From Rs1 sp000416275 (GTDB lineage Bacteria; Pseudomonadota; Gammaproteobacteria; Pseudomonadales; Balneatricaceae), in assembly GCA_965243635.1 (NCBI GenBank), contig OZ251574.1, forward strand, positions 682,001 through 746,000: 64,000 nt of DNA, written 5' to 3'. Under the pieces are notes generated by a model, which was not told the origin of the DNA, did no database searches, and saw only the letters and a list, made by a program, of their open reading frames with translations. The position numbers and the translations under genes are program-made. Shown here piece by piece: positions 26,797 through 36,374 of this stretch (positions are counted from its first letter, which is position 1; the number at the start of each line of letters is the position of its first letter).

Positions 26797-29757
26797 ATGA
26801 ATATTGAAGAATTTGTACCAGGGCAACGCTGGATCAGCAACACCGAATCTGAGTTGGGTTTAGGCATTATTGTAACCAGCGAAAACCGCCGCATTGATGT
26901 GAGCTTTCCCGCGGTCGCAGAGCGCAGAACTTACGCTGCAGATAACGCTCCGCTGAGCCGGGTAATCTACAACGTCGGCGAAGAAATCTCGGCACAAAAC
27001 GACGAGATTTACACTATTATCGAGCGCATCGAAAGTCAGGGCTGTTTTATTTACCGCTGTCACAACGCAGCGGGGGAAGAAATTTCCCTCGACGAAATTG
27101 AACTCGATAGCTTTGTACACTTCAGCAAGCCGCAAGATCGATTGTTTGCCGGTCAAATTGACAAGTTAAAATCATTTAAGCTCAGAGTAGAAACACTCTC
27201 CCACCAGCATCGCCATCAACAGTCGGGGGTTTGTGGTCTACTCGGCCCCAGAGTACAACCTCTGCCACACCAGTTTTATATCGCCCAGCAAGTAGCCAAT
27301 CGACATGCCCCTAGAGTGCTGTTAGCAGACGAGGTAGGTTTGGGAAAAACCGTTGAGGCCGGGCTTATTTTACACCAGCAATTGATCACCGGTCGCGCCG
27401 AGCGGATTCTTATTATCGTACCTGACTCCCTGGTCCATCAATGGCTGGTAGAAATGCTGCGCCGTTTTAATTTGATGTATACAATTTTAGATGAAAACCG
27501 CTGTCTTGGCATTGAAGAAAAAACCCCGGATATCGATTTAGATCTATTAGATTCAGATGTTATCCCCGCTGAAATGCTCGAGATAAACCCCTTTGAAAGC
27601 TCGCAGTTAATTCTCTGCTCGCTAGATTTCCTCGCGCAAAATCCGCACCGAGTAGAGCAAGCTGAAGCGGCGCGCTGGGATTTACTAATTGTTGACGAAG
27701 CCCATCATTTAGAGTGGAGTGAAACGCAGCCGAGTACTGAATACCAGTTAATCGAAACCTTAGCAAAACGCACCGCCGGCTTGTTATTACTAACCGCGAC
27801 ACCGGAGCAACTGGGTGTTGAAGGCCACTTTGCCCGGCTTCGTTTACTAGATCCCGATCGCTATTACGACTTTAAAAAATTCCAGCAAGAAGAACAAGAC
27901 TACCAGCCACTCAGTACTTTTATTGACGCTCTACTAGCAGAGAATGCCACTGCTGAATTAGTCGCCGGCAAGTTTGATACACAGCTGCAACAGTACTTGT
28001 CAGAACAGCAATTTAGCCAAGTAAAACAGACCTTAACCGACTCAGACTCAAATTCAAATTCAAATTCAAATTCAAATTCAAATTCAGCTTCAAGCACTGT
28101 TTTGATCGCAGAAATTATCGAGCAGCTACTGGATCAGCACGGCACTGGCCGCGTACTCTTTCGCAATACTCGCGCCGCCATTTCTGGATTTCCCGAGCGT
28201 GAATTACACGCTCATCCCCTCGCCAAACCTGAGTTATATGACGCGATTGCCACCGAGGTATCGGTGCAAGAAAAGCTCCAGCCTGAACTGATCATGGGCC
28301 ACGATTGGCTGTATGCAGACCCGAGAGTTAACTGGCTGATTGATTGGTTAAAGCAACACCGCTATGAGAAAATTTTACTGATTTGCGCCAATGCTGAAAC
28401 CGCTATATCCCTAGAGGACCACCTGCGGTTACGGGAGGGTGTCAGATCAGCGTCATTCCATGAGGGCATGTCCTTAATCAACCGCGACCGAGCAGCGGCT
28501 TATTTTGCCAACCTCGAAGATAATGCGCAAATATTAATCTGCTCAGAAATTGGTAGCGAGGGCCGAAACTTCCAATTTGCCAGTAAAATTGTACTGTTCG
28601 ACCTACCACTTAATCCCGACTTGCTGGAACAGCGCATTGGCCGCCTGGACCGTATCGGTCAAGAGAACAATGTACAAATTCATGTTCCCTATTATCAAAA
28701 CAGCGCCCAAAAAGTACTTTTGGACTGGTACCACTTAGGCTGTAACGCCTTTGAAAACAGCTGTTCTATCGGCATGCAGTTATTCAATATGCATCAGAAA
28801 TCACTATTGCATGCCTTCAATTGTAGAGATGCACAAGAAGTGCAAACGCTGGTTGAGCAAACAGCTGCCGACCGTCTAGCGCTAGAGGAAAAACTTCATC
28901 AGGGCCGCGACAAAATGCTCGAACTGAACTCTTGCCGCCCGGTCGCTGCACAACAAATTTTAGACCAGGTCGAAGACGCAAGCAGCCCGCAAATGCTGGC
29001 TAAATACATAGAGCGGCTCTGTGATTATTTCGGGGTGGATGTCCAACCGTATGACGCCTACAGTTTCACATTACAACCTGGAGACCACATGCGAACTCAC
29101 CACTTCCCCGGCTTAGGCGAAGATGGTATTACCACCACTTGGGATAAAGATCACGCGCTATCAAGAGACGATCTGCAATTTTTATCTTGGGAACACCCAC
29201 TAGTGCTGGGCGCAATGGACATGATGCTGAGCGGAGACTACGGCAACACTGCTTTTTGCACCATCAAGCTGCCCCCCTTAAAAGAGGGCTCGCTACTGAT
29301 TGAGGCGATCTTTACTCCACACTGTGCGGCACCAAAATCGCTACAGCTTAACCGCTACATAGAACAGGGAATGCAGCGCTTTCTGCTGGACTCTAATGAC
29401 ACTGACTTAAGCGCGATTATCAGCGGTGAAAATATCGACACCCTGGCACAGCGAGTACCCAATAAAAGCGCACAAAACTTAATTAAACATGCCAGAGAGC
29501 AGATAGAACAGCAAATTGCCAAAGTGGAAGTATTAGCCAAGAATCAGCAACCGCAGATGATTGCTAAGGCACTGGCCAACATCGACAGCCACATGCTGGT
29601 AGAGATATCTCGCCTGCAAGCTCTGGCCGAAGTTAACCCGAACATCCGCGCAGCGGAGGTCGAACATCAACGACAAGTACTAGGCTCGCTAAAAGACTAC
29701 GCATCCAGCTTGCAACTAAAACTCGAAGCTATACGGATAATTATCGTCACCGCTTAA
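26797..29757 (+). CDS. rapA: RNA polymerase-associated ATPase RapA (HepA)
   Basis: A 986-residue Swi2/Snf2 ATPase that recycles stalled RNA polymerase. Two N-terminal Tudor-like domains begin FVPGQRWISNTESELG. Walker A is LADEVGLGKTVEAG, and Walker B is DEAHH with a later TATPEQLG. Helicase lobe 2 has GSEGRNFQFA and RIGRLDRIGQ. The C-terminal RapA domain is present. It is about 18 residues longer than E. coli RapA, mostly from a Ser-Asn repeat (six SN units, residues about 417-430) encoded by a hexanucleotide microsatellite between the two ATPase lobes. It is monocistronic with a hairpin terminator. Confidence 0.95.
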   Translation: MNIEEFVPGQRWISNTESELGLGIIVTSENRRIDVSFPAVAERRTYAADNAPLSRVIYNVGEEISAQNDEIYTIIERIESQGCFIYRCHNAAGEEISLDEIELDSFVHFSKPQDRLFAGQIDKLKSFKLRVETLSHQHRHQQSGVCGLLGPRVQPLPHQFYIAQQVANRHAPRVLLADEVGLGKTVEAGLILHQQLITGRAERILIIVPDSLVHQWLVEMLRRFNLMYTILDENRCLGIEEKTPDIDLDLLDSDVIPAEMLEINPFESSQLILCSLDFLAQNPHRVEQAEAARWDLLIVDEAHHLEWSETQPSTEYQLIETLAKRTAGLLLLTATPEQLGVEGHFARLRLLDPDRYYDFKKFQQEEQDYQPLSTFIDALLAENATAELVAGKFDTQLQQYLSEQQFSQVKQTLTDSDSNSNSNSNSNSNSASSTVLIAEIIEQLLDQHGTGRVLFRNTRAAISGFPERELHAHPLAKPELYDAIATEVSVQEKLQPELIMGHDWLYADPRVNWLIDWLKQHRYEKILLICANAETAISLEDHLRLREGVRSASFHEGMSLINRDRAAAYFANLEDNAQILICSEIGSEGRNFQFASKIVLFDLPLNPDLLEQRIGRLDRIGQENNVQIHVPYYQNSAQKVLLDWYHLGCNAFENSCSIGMQLFNMHQKSLLHAFNCRDAQEVQTLVEQTAADRLALEEKLHQGRDKMLELNSCRPVAAQQILDQVEDASSPQMLAKYIERLCDYFGVDVQPYDAYSFTLQPGDHMRTHHFPGLGEDGITTTWDKDHALSRDDLQFLSWEHPLVLGAMDMMLSGDYGNTAFCTIKLPPLKEGSLLIEAIFTPHCAAPKSLQLNRYIEQGMQRFLLDSNDTDLSAIISGENIDTLAQRVPNKSAQNLIKHAREQIEQQIAKVEVLAKNQQPQMIAKALANIDSHMLVEISRLQALAEVNPNIRAAEVEHQRQVLGSLKDYASSLQLKLEAIRIIIVTA
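28051..28086 (+). repeat. Hexanucleotide microsatellite AATTCA x6 inside rapA
   Basis: Six perfect units encode alternating Ser and Asn. Gain or loss of units keeps the frame, so the linker length can vary without destroying the protein. Confidence 0.95.
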
Positions 29758-29767
29758 TCCCCCACCA

Positions 29768-29795
29768 CCTCACAGTGCAAGCTGTGGGGTATTAT
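29768..29795 (+). terminator. Rho-independent terminator after rapA
   Basis: CCTCACAG pairs with CTGTGGGG (one mismatch), followed by TATTATTTT. Confidence 0.65.
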
Positions 29796-30006
29796 TTTCT
29801 GCGACAAGCTATTCGGCCAAGATTAAAAATCTTCTTCTATGCACACCTCAATATACATTTTAAGCTCTGCACTTAACGCTACTGAATAAGTTAAAGCACT
29901 TGTTTTTGCGACTAGTCTCGCCCCCGAAATCCACTGATTTGCGTGAGTTGTTTAAATATAATGTTACTATCGATTTAATCAAAATAAAAAACATACTGGG
30001 AGAAAT

Positions 30007-30459
30007 ATGAAAATTGCACTCTCAAGGCTTAAAGCAGTAGAACTAGAGTCTGCTTTTGAAATATTTAAAACATATATGAAGCCTATTATTGAGGATGCCT
30101 TTGGATGGGACGATATTTTTCAAAAAAATGGCTTTCAGGGGCGATTAGAGCCTGAATGGTTTAGTTGGATTTTATTTAACGAAGAGAAAGTTGGACTGTT
30201 GTGTAGCCGGCTCAAGGAAGATAGTCTGCATATACATTTACTAATTATATTTACTCAAGTTCAAAAGCAAGGTTTAGCGACTTTAGTGACCAACAAACTC
30301 AGAACAGAAGCACATAACCAGCAATTACCTTTAACATTAAGCTGTTTCAAAAATAACCAACCCGCTTTGAACTTGTATAAAAAACTTGGTTATACCGTTA
30401 ATTCAGAGGATGAATTTTTTTATGAATTCATTAGTACAGTCAAATTAACAGTAGTATGA
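30007..30459 (+). CDS. GNAT-family N-acetyltransferase
   Basis: A 150-residue protein. The acetyl-CoA loop is seen as IIFTQVQKQGLATLVTNKLR, a variant of the Q/R-x-x-G-x-G/A motif. The C-terminal ALNLYKKLGYTV is the usual GNAT end strand and helix. The N-terminus has an aromatic and acidic stretch (EDAFGWDDIF) common in acetyltransferases of small amines. It has a strong SD (GGGAGAA). The substrate is unknown. The base composition is more AT-rich than the neighbouring rapA, so recent acquisition is possible. Confidence 0.82.
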   Translation: MKIALSRLKAVELESAFEIFKTYMKPIIEDAFGWDDIFQKNGFQGRLEPEWFSWILFNEEKVGLLCSRLKEDSLHIHLLIIFTQVQKQGLATLVTNKLRTEAHNQQLPLTLSCFKNNQPALNLYKKLGYTVNSEDEFFYEFISTVKLTVV

Positions 30460-30576
30460 TTTTCTTAGTCTTCGGCTGTTACGCTGGCTTTCAGGCCACT
30501 CATTCCTAGCTCTTTTCCAGCCGTAACATGTGCTTAGCGTTATTTGTACTTTTGACTTTTGACCTTAGAGGTTTAA

Positions 30577-30945
30577 ATGGATATTTTGATTGAGCAAGAA
30601 ATAGCGTTGCATAGCTACCAAGTGCGACAGAATCGCTCGATGGTGGCCCGCTTGCTCCATCCAAGTTTCAAAGAGGTAGGAAAATCAGGTAGCAGCTACG
30701 ATTTTCAAAATATCGTAGCAATGATGGAGGCTGAGCAGCCGGCAGACGGTCATATTCACGCTCAAGATTTTGAGTGCATTCAATTGTCTCAGTCGGTATA
30801 TTTACTGTTGTACAAATCAGTATGGATAGATAGCAATGGTGGCAAAAGCCGCTTTGCCAAGCGCTCCTCCATTTGGGCGCTTACAGGTGAAGAGTGGCGA
30901 ATGAAATACCATCAAGGTACACCTTGCGCAGAGTTTGAACTTTAG
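30577..30945 (+). CDS. DUF4440 / NTF2-like protein
   Basis: A 122-residue single-domain protein with the cone-shaped NTF2-like pattern. An N-terminal helix (IEQEIALHSYQVRQNRSMVARLLHPSFKEVGKSG) is followed by strands ending in RRSSIWALTG-like KRSSIWALTGEEWRMKYHQGT. The family binds small ligands or has isomerase-like roles; members with DUF4440 are mostly uncharacterised. It has its own SD-like AGAGG before the ATG and lies 117 bp after the GNAT gene on the same strand. Confidence 0.78.
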   Translation: MDILIEQEIALHSYQVRQNRSMVARLLHPSFKEVGKSGSSYDFQNIVAMMEAEQPADGHIHAQDFECIQLSQSVYLLLYKSVWIDSNGGKSRFAKRSSIWALTGEEWRMKYHQGTPCAEFEL

Positions 30946-31059
30946 CCTCCTTTTCAGATGACGGATTCGCATTCAGTTAATGAAAATCTTCAATGAGTAC
31001 GAGCATACACGATCAAGCTGTCTCGTTTTTTAAAAAACTAACGCCAACTTACACGCCAT

Positions 31060-31128
31060 CCTTAATCCGCGGCTCCACTGCAACCCATAGCGCCAGCTCT
31101 TGATTCACTTTAAAGCCACGGATTCAGG
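31060..31128 (+). mobile_element. Element A copy 5, degenerate short form
   Basis: The right end AGCCACGGATTCAGG is conserved and the left end (CCTTAATCCGCGGCTCC) has diverged. It sits 6 bp from the stop codon of the MmgE/PrpD gene. Confidence 0.6.
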
Positions 31129-31134
31129 TTTTAG

Positions 31135-32619
31135 TTAGATAACGAACAAATCCATAAATTCGTTGACTGAGGTCGCCTCCAATTTTTGCTGATCTTTACA
31201 GAGCGCATAGATAGCTGCACAACGCTTTATCGGAAAACGAGTTTTCAAATTAGAGCGGAATTTCTTTTCCAATAACGGAATGCCCTCGGCGCGACGACGG
31301 CGATGTCCGACCGGATATTCAACCACCACTTCCTCGGTATAAGTACCGTCTTTAAAAAATATCTGCAGAGCATTAGCAATGGAGCGCTTCTCTGGATTGT
31401 AATAGTCGTCACAGAATTGCGGCACTTCTTCAATCTGCATTTTGTCGCGTAATTCATCTATGATTGGATTATCATTATGGAAGGAATCTTCATAATTCTC
31501 GGCCACTAAATCACCAAATATTAAAGGCACTGCGGTCATATACTGAAGGCAGTGATCCCTATCAGCCGGATTAGCGAGTGGTCCAACCTTAGAGATAATA
31601 CGCACCGCTGAGTCATGAGTGCGAATTACTATTTTCTCTATATCATCTAGTCTATCGCGAACCATTGGATGCAGAGTTACGGCGGCTTCACAAGCCGTTT
31701 GCGCGTGAAACTCAGCGGGAAAGGATATTTTGAAGAGTACGTTTTCCATCACATAAGTACCGTAAGCTTGCGGAAAACTAAATTCTCGTTTGCTGGCGTC
31801 TTTTAACTGTTGATCGACCACTGTTTTACTAAACAGCACATCGTAAAACCCCCACTGTTTTGCACTCAGCACCCCGGGGATTCCCATTTCACCACGCATT
31901 GAAATATCCGCAAGACGCACAGCTCGTGAACTCGCATCACCCGCAGCCCAAGACTTTCGCGAGCCGGCATTCGGCGCGTGCCGATAAGTACGTAGTGCTG
32001 AACCATCTACCCAAGCTTGTGAGATCGCAGCCATAATCACATCGCGATCACCGCCCATAATTTTAGTCACAACCGCCACCGAAGCGACACGTACTAACAG
32101 TACATGACAGAGTCCGACCCGATTAAATGAATTTTCTAAGGCGATCACCCCCTGAATTTCATGCGCCATTATGATTGATTCTAGTACTTCTCTCATTTTT
32201 AGCGGCTGTTTTCCCTGAGAGATACGCACCTGAGATAAATGATCGGCGACCGCCAATATTCCCGCTAAGTTATCGGAAGGGTGTCCCCATTCAGCCGCCA
32301 GCCAGGTATCGTTATAATCCAACCAGCGGATAATACAACCTATATCCCAGGCAGCTTTCACGGGGTCTAAAACAAAACTAGTTCCGGGAACTCGGGCACC
32401 ATTGGGAACTTGGGTACCTATAACTATCGGCCCTAAAAGTTTGCTACACTCGGGAAACTTCAACGATAACAAGCCGCAGCCTAACGTATCCATTAAACAA
32501 TTACGGGCAGTATCCAAGGCCTCAGGGGACTTTATTTCATAATTAATAACGTAATCGGCAATATCTTGAATGACCTGATCATAATCAGGCCGTTGATTTG
32601 TATCTACGTTTACACTCAT
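31135..32619 (-). CDS. prpD: MmgE/PrpD family protein (2-methylcitrate dehydratase-like)
   Basis: A 494-residue cytoplasmic protein of the MmgE/PrpD fold. N-terminal motifs LDTARNCLMDTLGCGLL and WLDYNDTWLAAEWGHPSDN, then AWVDGSALRTYRHAPNAGSRKSWAAGDA, match PrpD closely. The C-terminal half has FPAEFHAQTACEA and ends with FKDGTYTEEVVVEYPVGHRRRR. PrpD dehydrates 2-methylcitrate in propionate catabolism. No prpB, prpC or prpR is nearby, so the gene is an orphan and another hydroxy-acid substrate is possible. It is divergent from the M20 deacylase operon, with an 850-bp gap between them. Confidence 0.85.
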   Translation of the reverse strand: MSVNVDTNQRPDYDQVIQDIADYVINYEIKSPEALDTARNCLMDTLGCGLLSLKFPECSKLLGPIVIGTQVPNGARVPGTSFVLDPVKAAWDIGCIIRWLDYNDTWLAAEWGHPSDNLAGILAVADHLSQVRISQGKQPLKMREVLESIIMAHEIQGVIALENSFNRVGLCHVLLVRVASVAVVTKIMGGDRDVIMAAISQAWVDGSALRTYRHAPNAGSRKSWAAGDASSRAVRLADISMRGEMGIPGVLSAKQWGFYDVLFSKTVVDQQLKDASKREFSFPQAYGTYVMENVLFKISFPAEFHAQTACEAAVTLHPMVRDRLDDIEKIVIRTHDSAVRIISKVGPLANPADRDHCLQYMTAVPLIFGDLVAENYEDSFHNDNPIIDELRDKMQIEEVPQFCDDYYNPEKRSIANALQIFFKDGTYTEEVVVEYPVGHRRRRAEGIPLLEKKFRSNLKTRFPIKRCAAIYALCKDQQKLEATSVNEFMDLFVI

Positions 32620-33469
32620 GGGCTAAATCTCTAAGTTAGTTTTTTGTTTAAACGACTTAATTATGTGAAACCGCTTACTAAAACTTTGATTTTAAACACT
32701 AATATTTTTTAGAAAACATTAGTAAGAATCGGATTGAAATTCTCTGATTTCATTACCTGCTCTACAAGGTTCTTGCCATAAATGTACATACAATGTGAAT
32801 ACTTCTTTTAAATCAGTGGCTTGTTTGTGATATCCACATAAAAGTCACTGTTCCAAGTCTATATTAAACTATTGTTTTGGAATAAAAAACTAATTTCATA
32901 CCTGAGCCTCTGACTTGAATCCGTGACTTCAAAGTGAATACAGAGTGTAAGATATTGGTTTTACAGTGAAATTGAAAAGTTATAGCTTCAGTGGCTATTT
33001 TTCTAACCACTGTAGAATCAAAAAATTGCGCTAAGGCCTGCCTGGAAAAAGCTGGTTCAGATTATATAAATGTTCATCGAATTAAAGCGTTATCCCTAAC
33101 AGCATATTTATGTGATAAAAAAAACAAATCACTTCAACTAAAAAGTAGTTGATATTATCAAAACGACAACAAACACCACTTGCCATAGAATCAAATCTAT
33201 CCTTTAAAAATCACCGATATATAATTTAATTGCAAACGCAACTAAATTCAACTGTTTGTTTATATGGGATTTTTTTTATTTTATTATATAATTTTTTATA
33301 TTTTAATGAATTATTTCTTGAAAAAATTTAAAAAATAGTGTCTATTAGATGCATAGAATAAATCATAGTTATTAACCAAGGACTTTTTGATACTTTAGCT
33401 AATAATTAAATTTAATAAAAAATTAATTATTATTTATTAACTATATTACCCGTTGATAAATTTAATTCG
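32620..33469. other. AT-rich divergent intergenic region with element A copy 6 remnant
   Basis: The 850 bp between prpD and the deacylase operon contain a partial element A (32914-33034, left end CTTGAATCCGTGACTTC, right end lost) and a very AT-rich segment (33230-33469). The AT-rich part probably holds the promoter of the operon; I see no specific operator and no gene. Confidence 0.6.
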
Positions 33470-34642
33470 ATGACTCATAAACTGGATAACATGAACAATA
33501 ATAAAAACATTTTGGCAAAACTTATAAGTTTTGATACCGTTTCACGTCACTCTAATCTGGCCTTGATCGATTATGTGCAAAATTACCTTACCGATTTAGG
33601 TATTGCAAGCAAACTAGTGCCAAATTCCGACAAAAGTAAGACCAATTTATACGCGACTATTGGCCCCAATGTTGCCGGGGGAATTATTTTATCTGGGCAC
33701 ACTGATGTAGTTCCTGTCGATGGCCAAGATTGGGATACGGATCCTTTCACTCTAGTAGAAAAAGCAGGCAGGTACTACGGCCGTGGCAGCTGCGACATGA
33801 AAGGCTTCTTGGCCATTTGCCTAGCGGCAGTCCCCTCAATGCTCGCGGCAGATTTGCAGCGCCCCATCCACTTATGTTTTTCTTATGATGAAGAGGTAGG
33901 TTGCATAGGCGCGATTGACTTAGTATCGGAAATCGCCGCTAACTTACCCGCGGTCGATGCCGTTTTTGTCGGTGAGCCGACATCCATGCAAGTAGCTAAT
34001 TTACACAAGAGCGTCACTTCCTTAACTACCAAGATAACCGGGGTAGAAGCGCATTCCAGTAAATTAAATTTAGGGGTCAGCGCCAATTTTGCAGCGGCAA
34101 AGTTAATTACTTTTTTAAGTGAGGCACTGGATGAATTTAAAGCCAATCCGCAAACCGACATCGCTAGTTTAGAGCCCAATTACAGCACCTTAAACATCGG
34201 TACGCTACAGGGCGGGACCGCCAATAACATTATCCCTAAGCACTGTGAATTTTCATTAGATTTACGCAGTGTCCCCAAAGATGACCCACACACTTGCATC
34301 CACAGCTACCGTCAATTTGGCGAGGAAGTCGAACGACAGATGCAGGCCGAAAATCCACTCTGTAAAGTTCTGATTGAAGATAGATCATCCATCCCAGGCT
34401 TAGCTCCAGAGGAGAATGGCCTAGCGGAGTCGCTGGCGCTTGAGTGGTCAGACAACCAGCAGGCAATCGCCGTCGCGTACGGCACCGAGGCGGGACTGTT
34501 CCAAAATGCCGGTTACTCAACCATCGTTTGCGGCCCCGGATCTATTGATCAAGCTCATAAACCCAACGAGTATATAGAGATCGCACAAATAGAAAAATGT
34601 GCGCGCTTTGTCGAGCAACTCATTCAACATTTATCAAAATAA
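33470..34642 (+). CDS. argE: M20 family deacylase, acetylornithine deacetylase-like (ArgE)
   Basis: A 390-residue zinc hydrolase. Metal and catalytic residues appear in LSGHTDVVPVDGQDW, GRGSCDMKGFLA, SYDEEVGCIGA, the VGEPT strand and the final QAHKPNEYIE histidine. The internal lid domain is complete. ArgE removes the acetyl group from N-acetylornithine. Its place as the first gene of a peptide-transporter operon with an amidohydrolase suggests catabolic use on an imported N-acyl amino acid or dipeptide rather than arginine synthesis. The start may be ATG 33470 or ATG 33491; neither has a strong SD. The end lies 38 bp before dppA. Confidence 0.85.
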   Translation: MTHKLDNMNNNKNILAKLISFDTVSRHSNLALIDYVQNYLTDLGIASKLVPNSDKSKTNLYATIGPNVAGGIILSGHTDVVPVDGQDWDTDPFTLVEKAGRYYGRGSCDMKGFLAICLAAVPSMLAADLQRPIHLCFSYDEEVGCIGAIDLVSEIAANLPAVDAVFVGEPTSMQVANLHKSVTSLTTKITGVEAHSSKLNLGVSANFAAAKLITFLSEALDEFKANPQTDIASLEPNYSTLNIGTLQGGTANNIIPKHCEFSLDLRSVPKDDPHTCIHSYRQFGEEVERQMQAENPLCKVLIEDRSSIPGLAPEENGLAESLALEWSDNQQAIAVAYGTEAGLFQNAGYSTIVCGPGSIDQAHKPNEYIEIAQIEKCARFVEQLIQHLSK

Positions 34643-34680
34643 CAATAACTAGCACAATGCTAATCAAAGGAGCTATATCC

Positions 34681-36276
34681 ATGTCAATGATAAAAAAAAT
34701 TCTGACAACAAGTGTCATGACAGGCATGATTTTAGGGGCCGGCGCGGTGTCGGCAAACACGCTCAAATTCGCCTTTCAAGGGGATGCACAAAGCTTTGAC
34801 CCACACGGTTTAAATGAAACTTTCACTTTAGGTTTTCTCAGTAACGTTTATGAAGGCCTAACTATGTTGGATAAGGACATCAAGGTGGTGCCTGGTCTAG
34901 CGACTAGCTGGGAAGTCACCTCCCCAACCACTATTGTCTTTAAACTGCGTCCCGGGGTTAAATTTCACAACGGTAATAGCTTTAATGCAGATGACGTGAT
35001 TTTCTCATGGCAGCGTACCTTATCTGAAGGCAGTGATCAGAAAGTGCGAGGTATGATGGTTAAAGAGATCAAAAAAATTGATGATCTAACCATTGAAGTA
35101 CATACCGATGGCCCCCAGCCATTGATGCCAAGTGAGTGGGCTTGGATCTTTATGATGGATAAAGAGTGGGCTGAGGAACACGGGGCAGTCAATGCCGCTA
35201 ACGTCAAAGAGAAGAATGCTAACGGCTATTCCCTAAACCATGCCAATGGTACGGGCCCCTTCGAAGTCGTTAGCCGTCAGCCTGATGTTAAAACAGTTTT
35301 CAAGCGCAGTGCCAATCACTGGAATAAAATCAATACTAATATCACCGATATTATCTTTACCCCGGTAAAACAGGCGGCGACTCGTACTGCAGCACTGATC
35401 TCCGGTGAGCTCGACATGGTTTATCCAATTCCCGTACAAGATTGGAAGCGCCTTGATAGTGAAGAGGGAGTCTCTGCCATTCGCGGCCCGGAAGCCCGTA
35501 CTATCTTTTTGGGCATGGACCAATCTCGCGATGAGTTACTCTACTCAAATATCAAAGGTAAAAACCCGCTAAAAGATATCCGGGTCCGCAAGGCGATGGC
35601 ACACGCACTACATCTTGAGCTGATCAAGAAGAAAATAATGCGCGGCGCCTCAACTCCAACTGGCCTGATGATTGCACCGCAAGTTAATGGCTTTAATTCC
35701 GAGTACAATACTCCCTACAAATATGACCCTGCTATGAGTAAAAAATTGTTGGCAGAAGCGGGTTACCCGGATGGTTTTGAAATCACTATCGACTGCCCGA
35801 ATAACCGCTATGTCAACGATGAAAAGATCTGTCAGGCAGTGGCCTCGATGATGGCCAAAGTCGGTATCAAGATGAAAGTTTTAGCGCAGCCTAAGTCTAA
35901 ATATTTCGGCAAGATACTGGCGCAGAACAACTACGATACTTCTATGTATCTACTGGGTTGGACTCCGGGATCGATGGACGTGCACAACGTATTATTGGGT
36001 TTGATTTCCTGCCAGAACAAAGAGACCAAAGCGGGTCTGTTCAATTTAGGCAATTACTGTAATAAGCGAGTTGATGAATTACAAAAATTAGTCGGTGTCG
36101 AAACTGATCCCGTTAAGCGCCAGGCGTACATCGATGAAGCGATGAAAATTGTTAAAGATGAAGTGGGTTACCTGCCGCTTCACCAACAGCCTCTATCTTG
36201 GGGTGTTAACGACAAATTCCAGATAAATCAACGTGCCGATAACGTTTTTGACTTCCGCTATGTCGTCAAAAAATAA
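34681..36276 (+). CDS. dppA: Peptide ABC transporter substrate-binding protein (DppA-like)
   Basis: A 531-residue periplasmic protein of the SBP_bac_5 family with a Sec signal peptide (IKKILTTSVMTGMILGAGAVSANT). The family signatures are FAFQGDAQSFDPHGLNE, VVFKLRPGVKFHNG-like FKLRPGVKFHNGNSFNADDV and the C-terminal GYLPLHQQPLSWGV. Cysteines near the C-terminal lobe resemble those in DppA-type proteins. ATG 34681 has a strong SD (AAAGGAG); the longer upstream frame overlaps argE and is not credible. A hairpin follows before dppB, likely giving excess binding protein. Confidence 0.92.
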   Translation: MSMIKKILTTSVMTGMILGAGAVSANTLKFAFQGDAQSFDPHGLNETFTLGFLSNVYEGLTMLDKDIKVVPGLATSWEVTSPTTIVFKLRPGVKFHNGNSFNADDVIFSWQRTLSEGSDQKVRGMMVKEIKKIDDLTIEVHTDGPQPLMPSEWAWIFMMDKEWAEEHGAVNAANVKEKNANGYSLNHANGTGPFEVVSRQPDVKTVFKRSANHWNKINTNITDIIFTPVKQAATRTAALISGELDMVYPIPVQDWKRLDSEEGVSAIRGPEARTIFLGMDQSRDELLYSNIKGKNPLKDIRVRKAMAHALHLELIKKKIMRGASTPTGLMIAPQVNGFNSEYNTPYKYDPAMSKKLLAEAGYPDGFEITIDCPNNRYVNDEKICQAVASMMAKVGIKMKVLAQPKSKYFGKILAQNNYDTSMYLLGWTPGSMDVHNVLLGLISCQNKETKAGLFNLGNYCNKRVDELQKLVGVETDPVKRQAYIDEAMKIVKDEVGYLPLHQQPLSWGVNDKFQINQRADNVFDFRYVVKK

Positions 36277-36292
36277 GTAAACATCTCCACCC

Positions 36293-36316
36293 AGCGGCCG
36301 GTTTTCAGCGGCCGCT
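36293..36316 (+). promoter_or_regulatory. Intercistronic hairpin between dppA and dppB
   Basis: AGCGGCCG pairs with CGGCCGCT around an 8-nt loop, followed by TCTATTTA. Such hairpins often stabilise the binding-protein message or terminate part of transcription. Confidence 0.6.
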
Positions 36317-36374
36317 TCTATTTAATCTACACCCCACTGTATTATCAAACCTGTAGACTTAAAGGATAAGTTTC

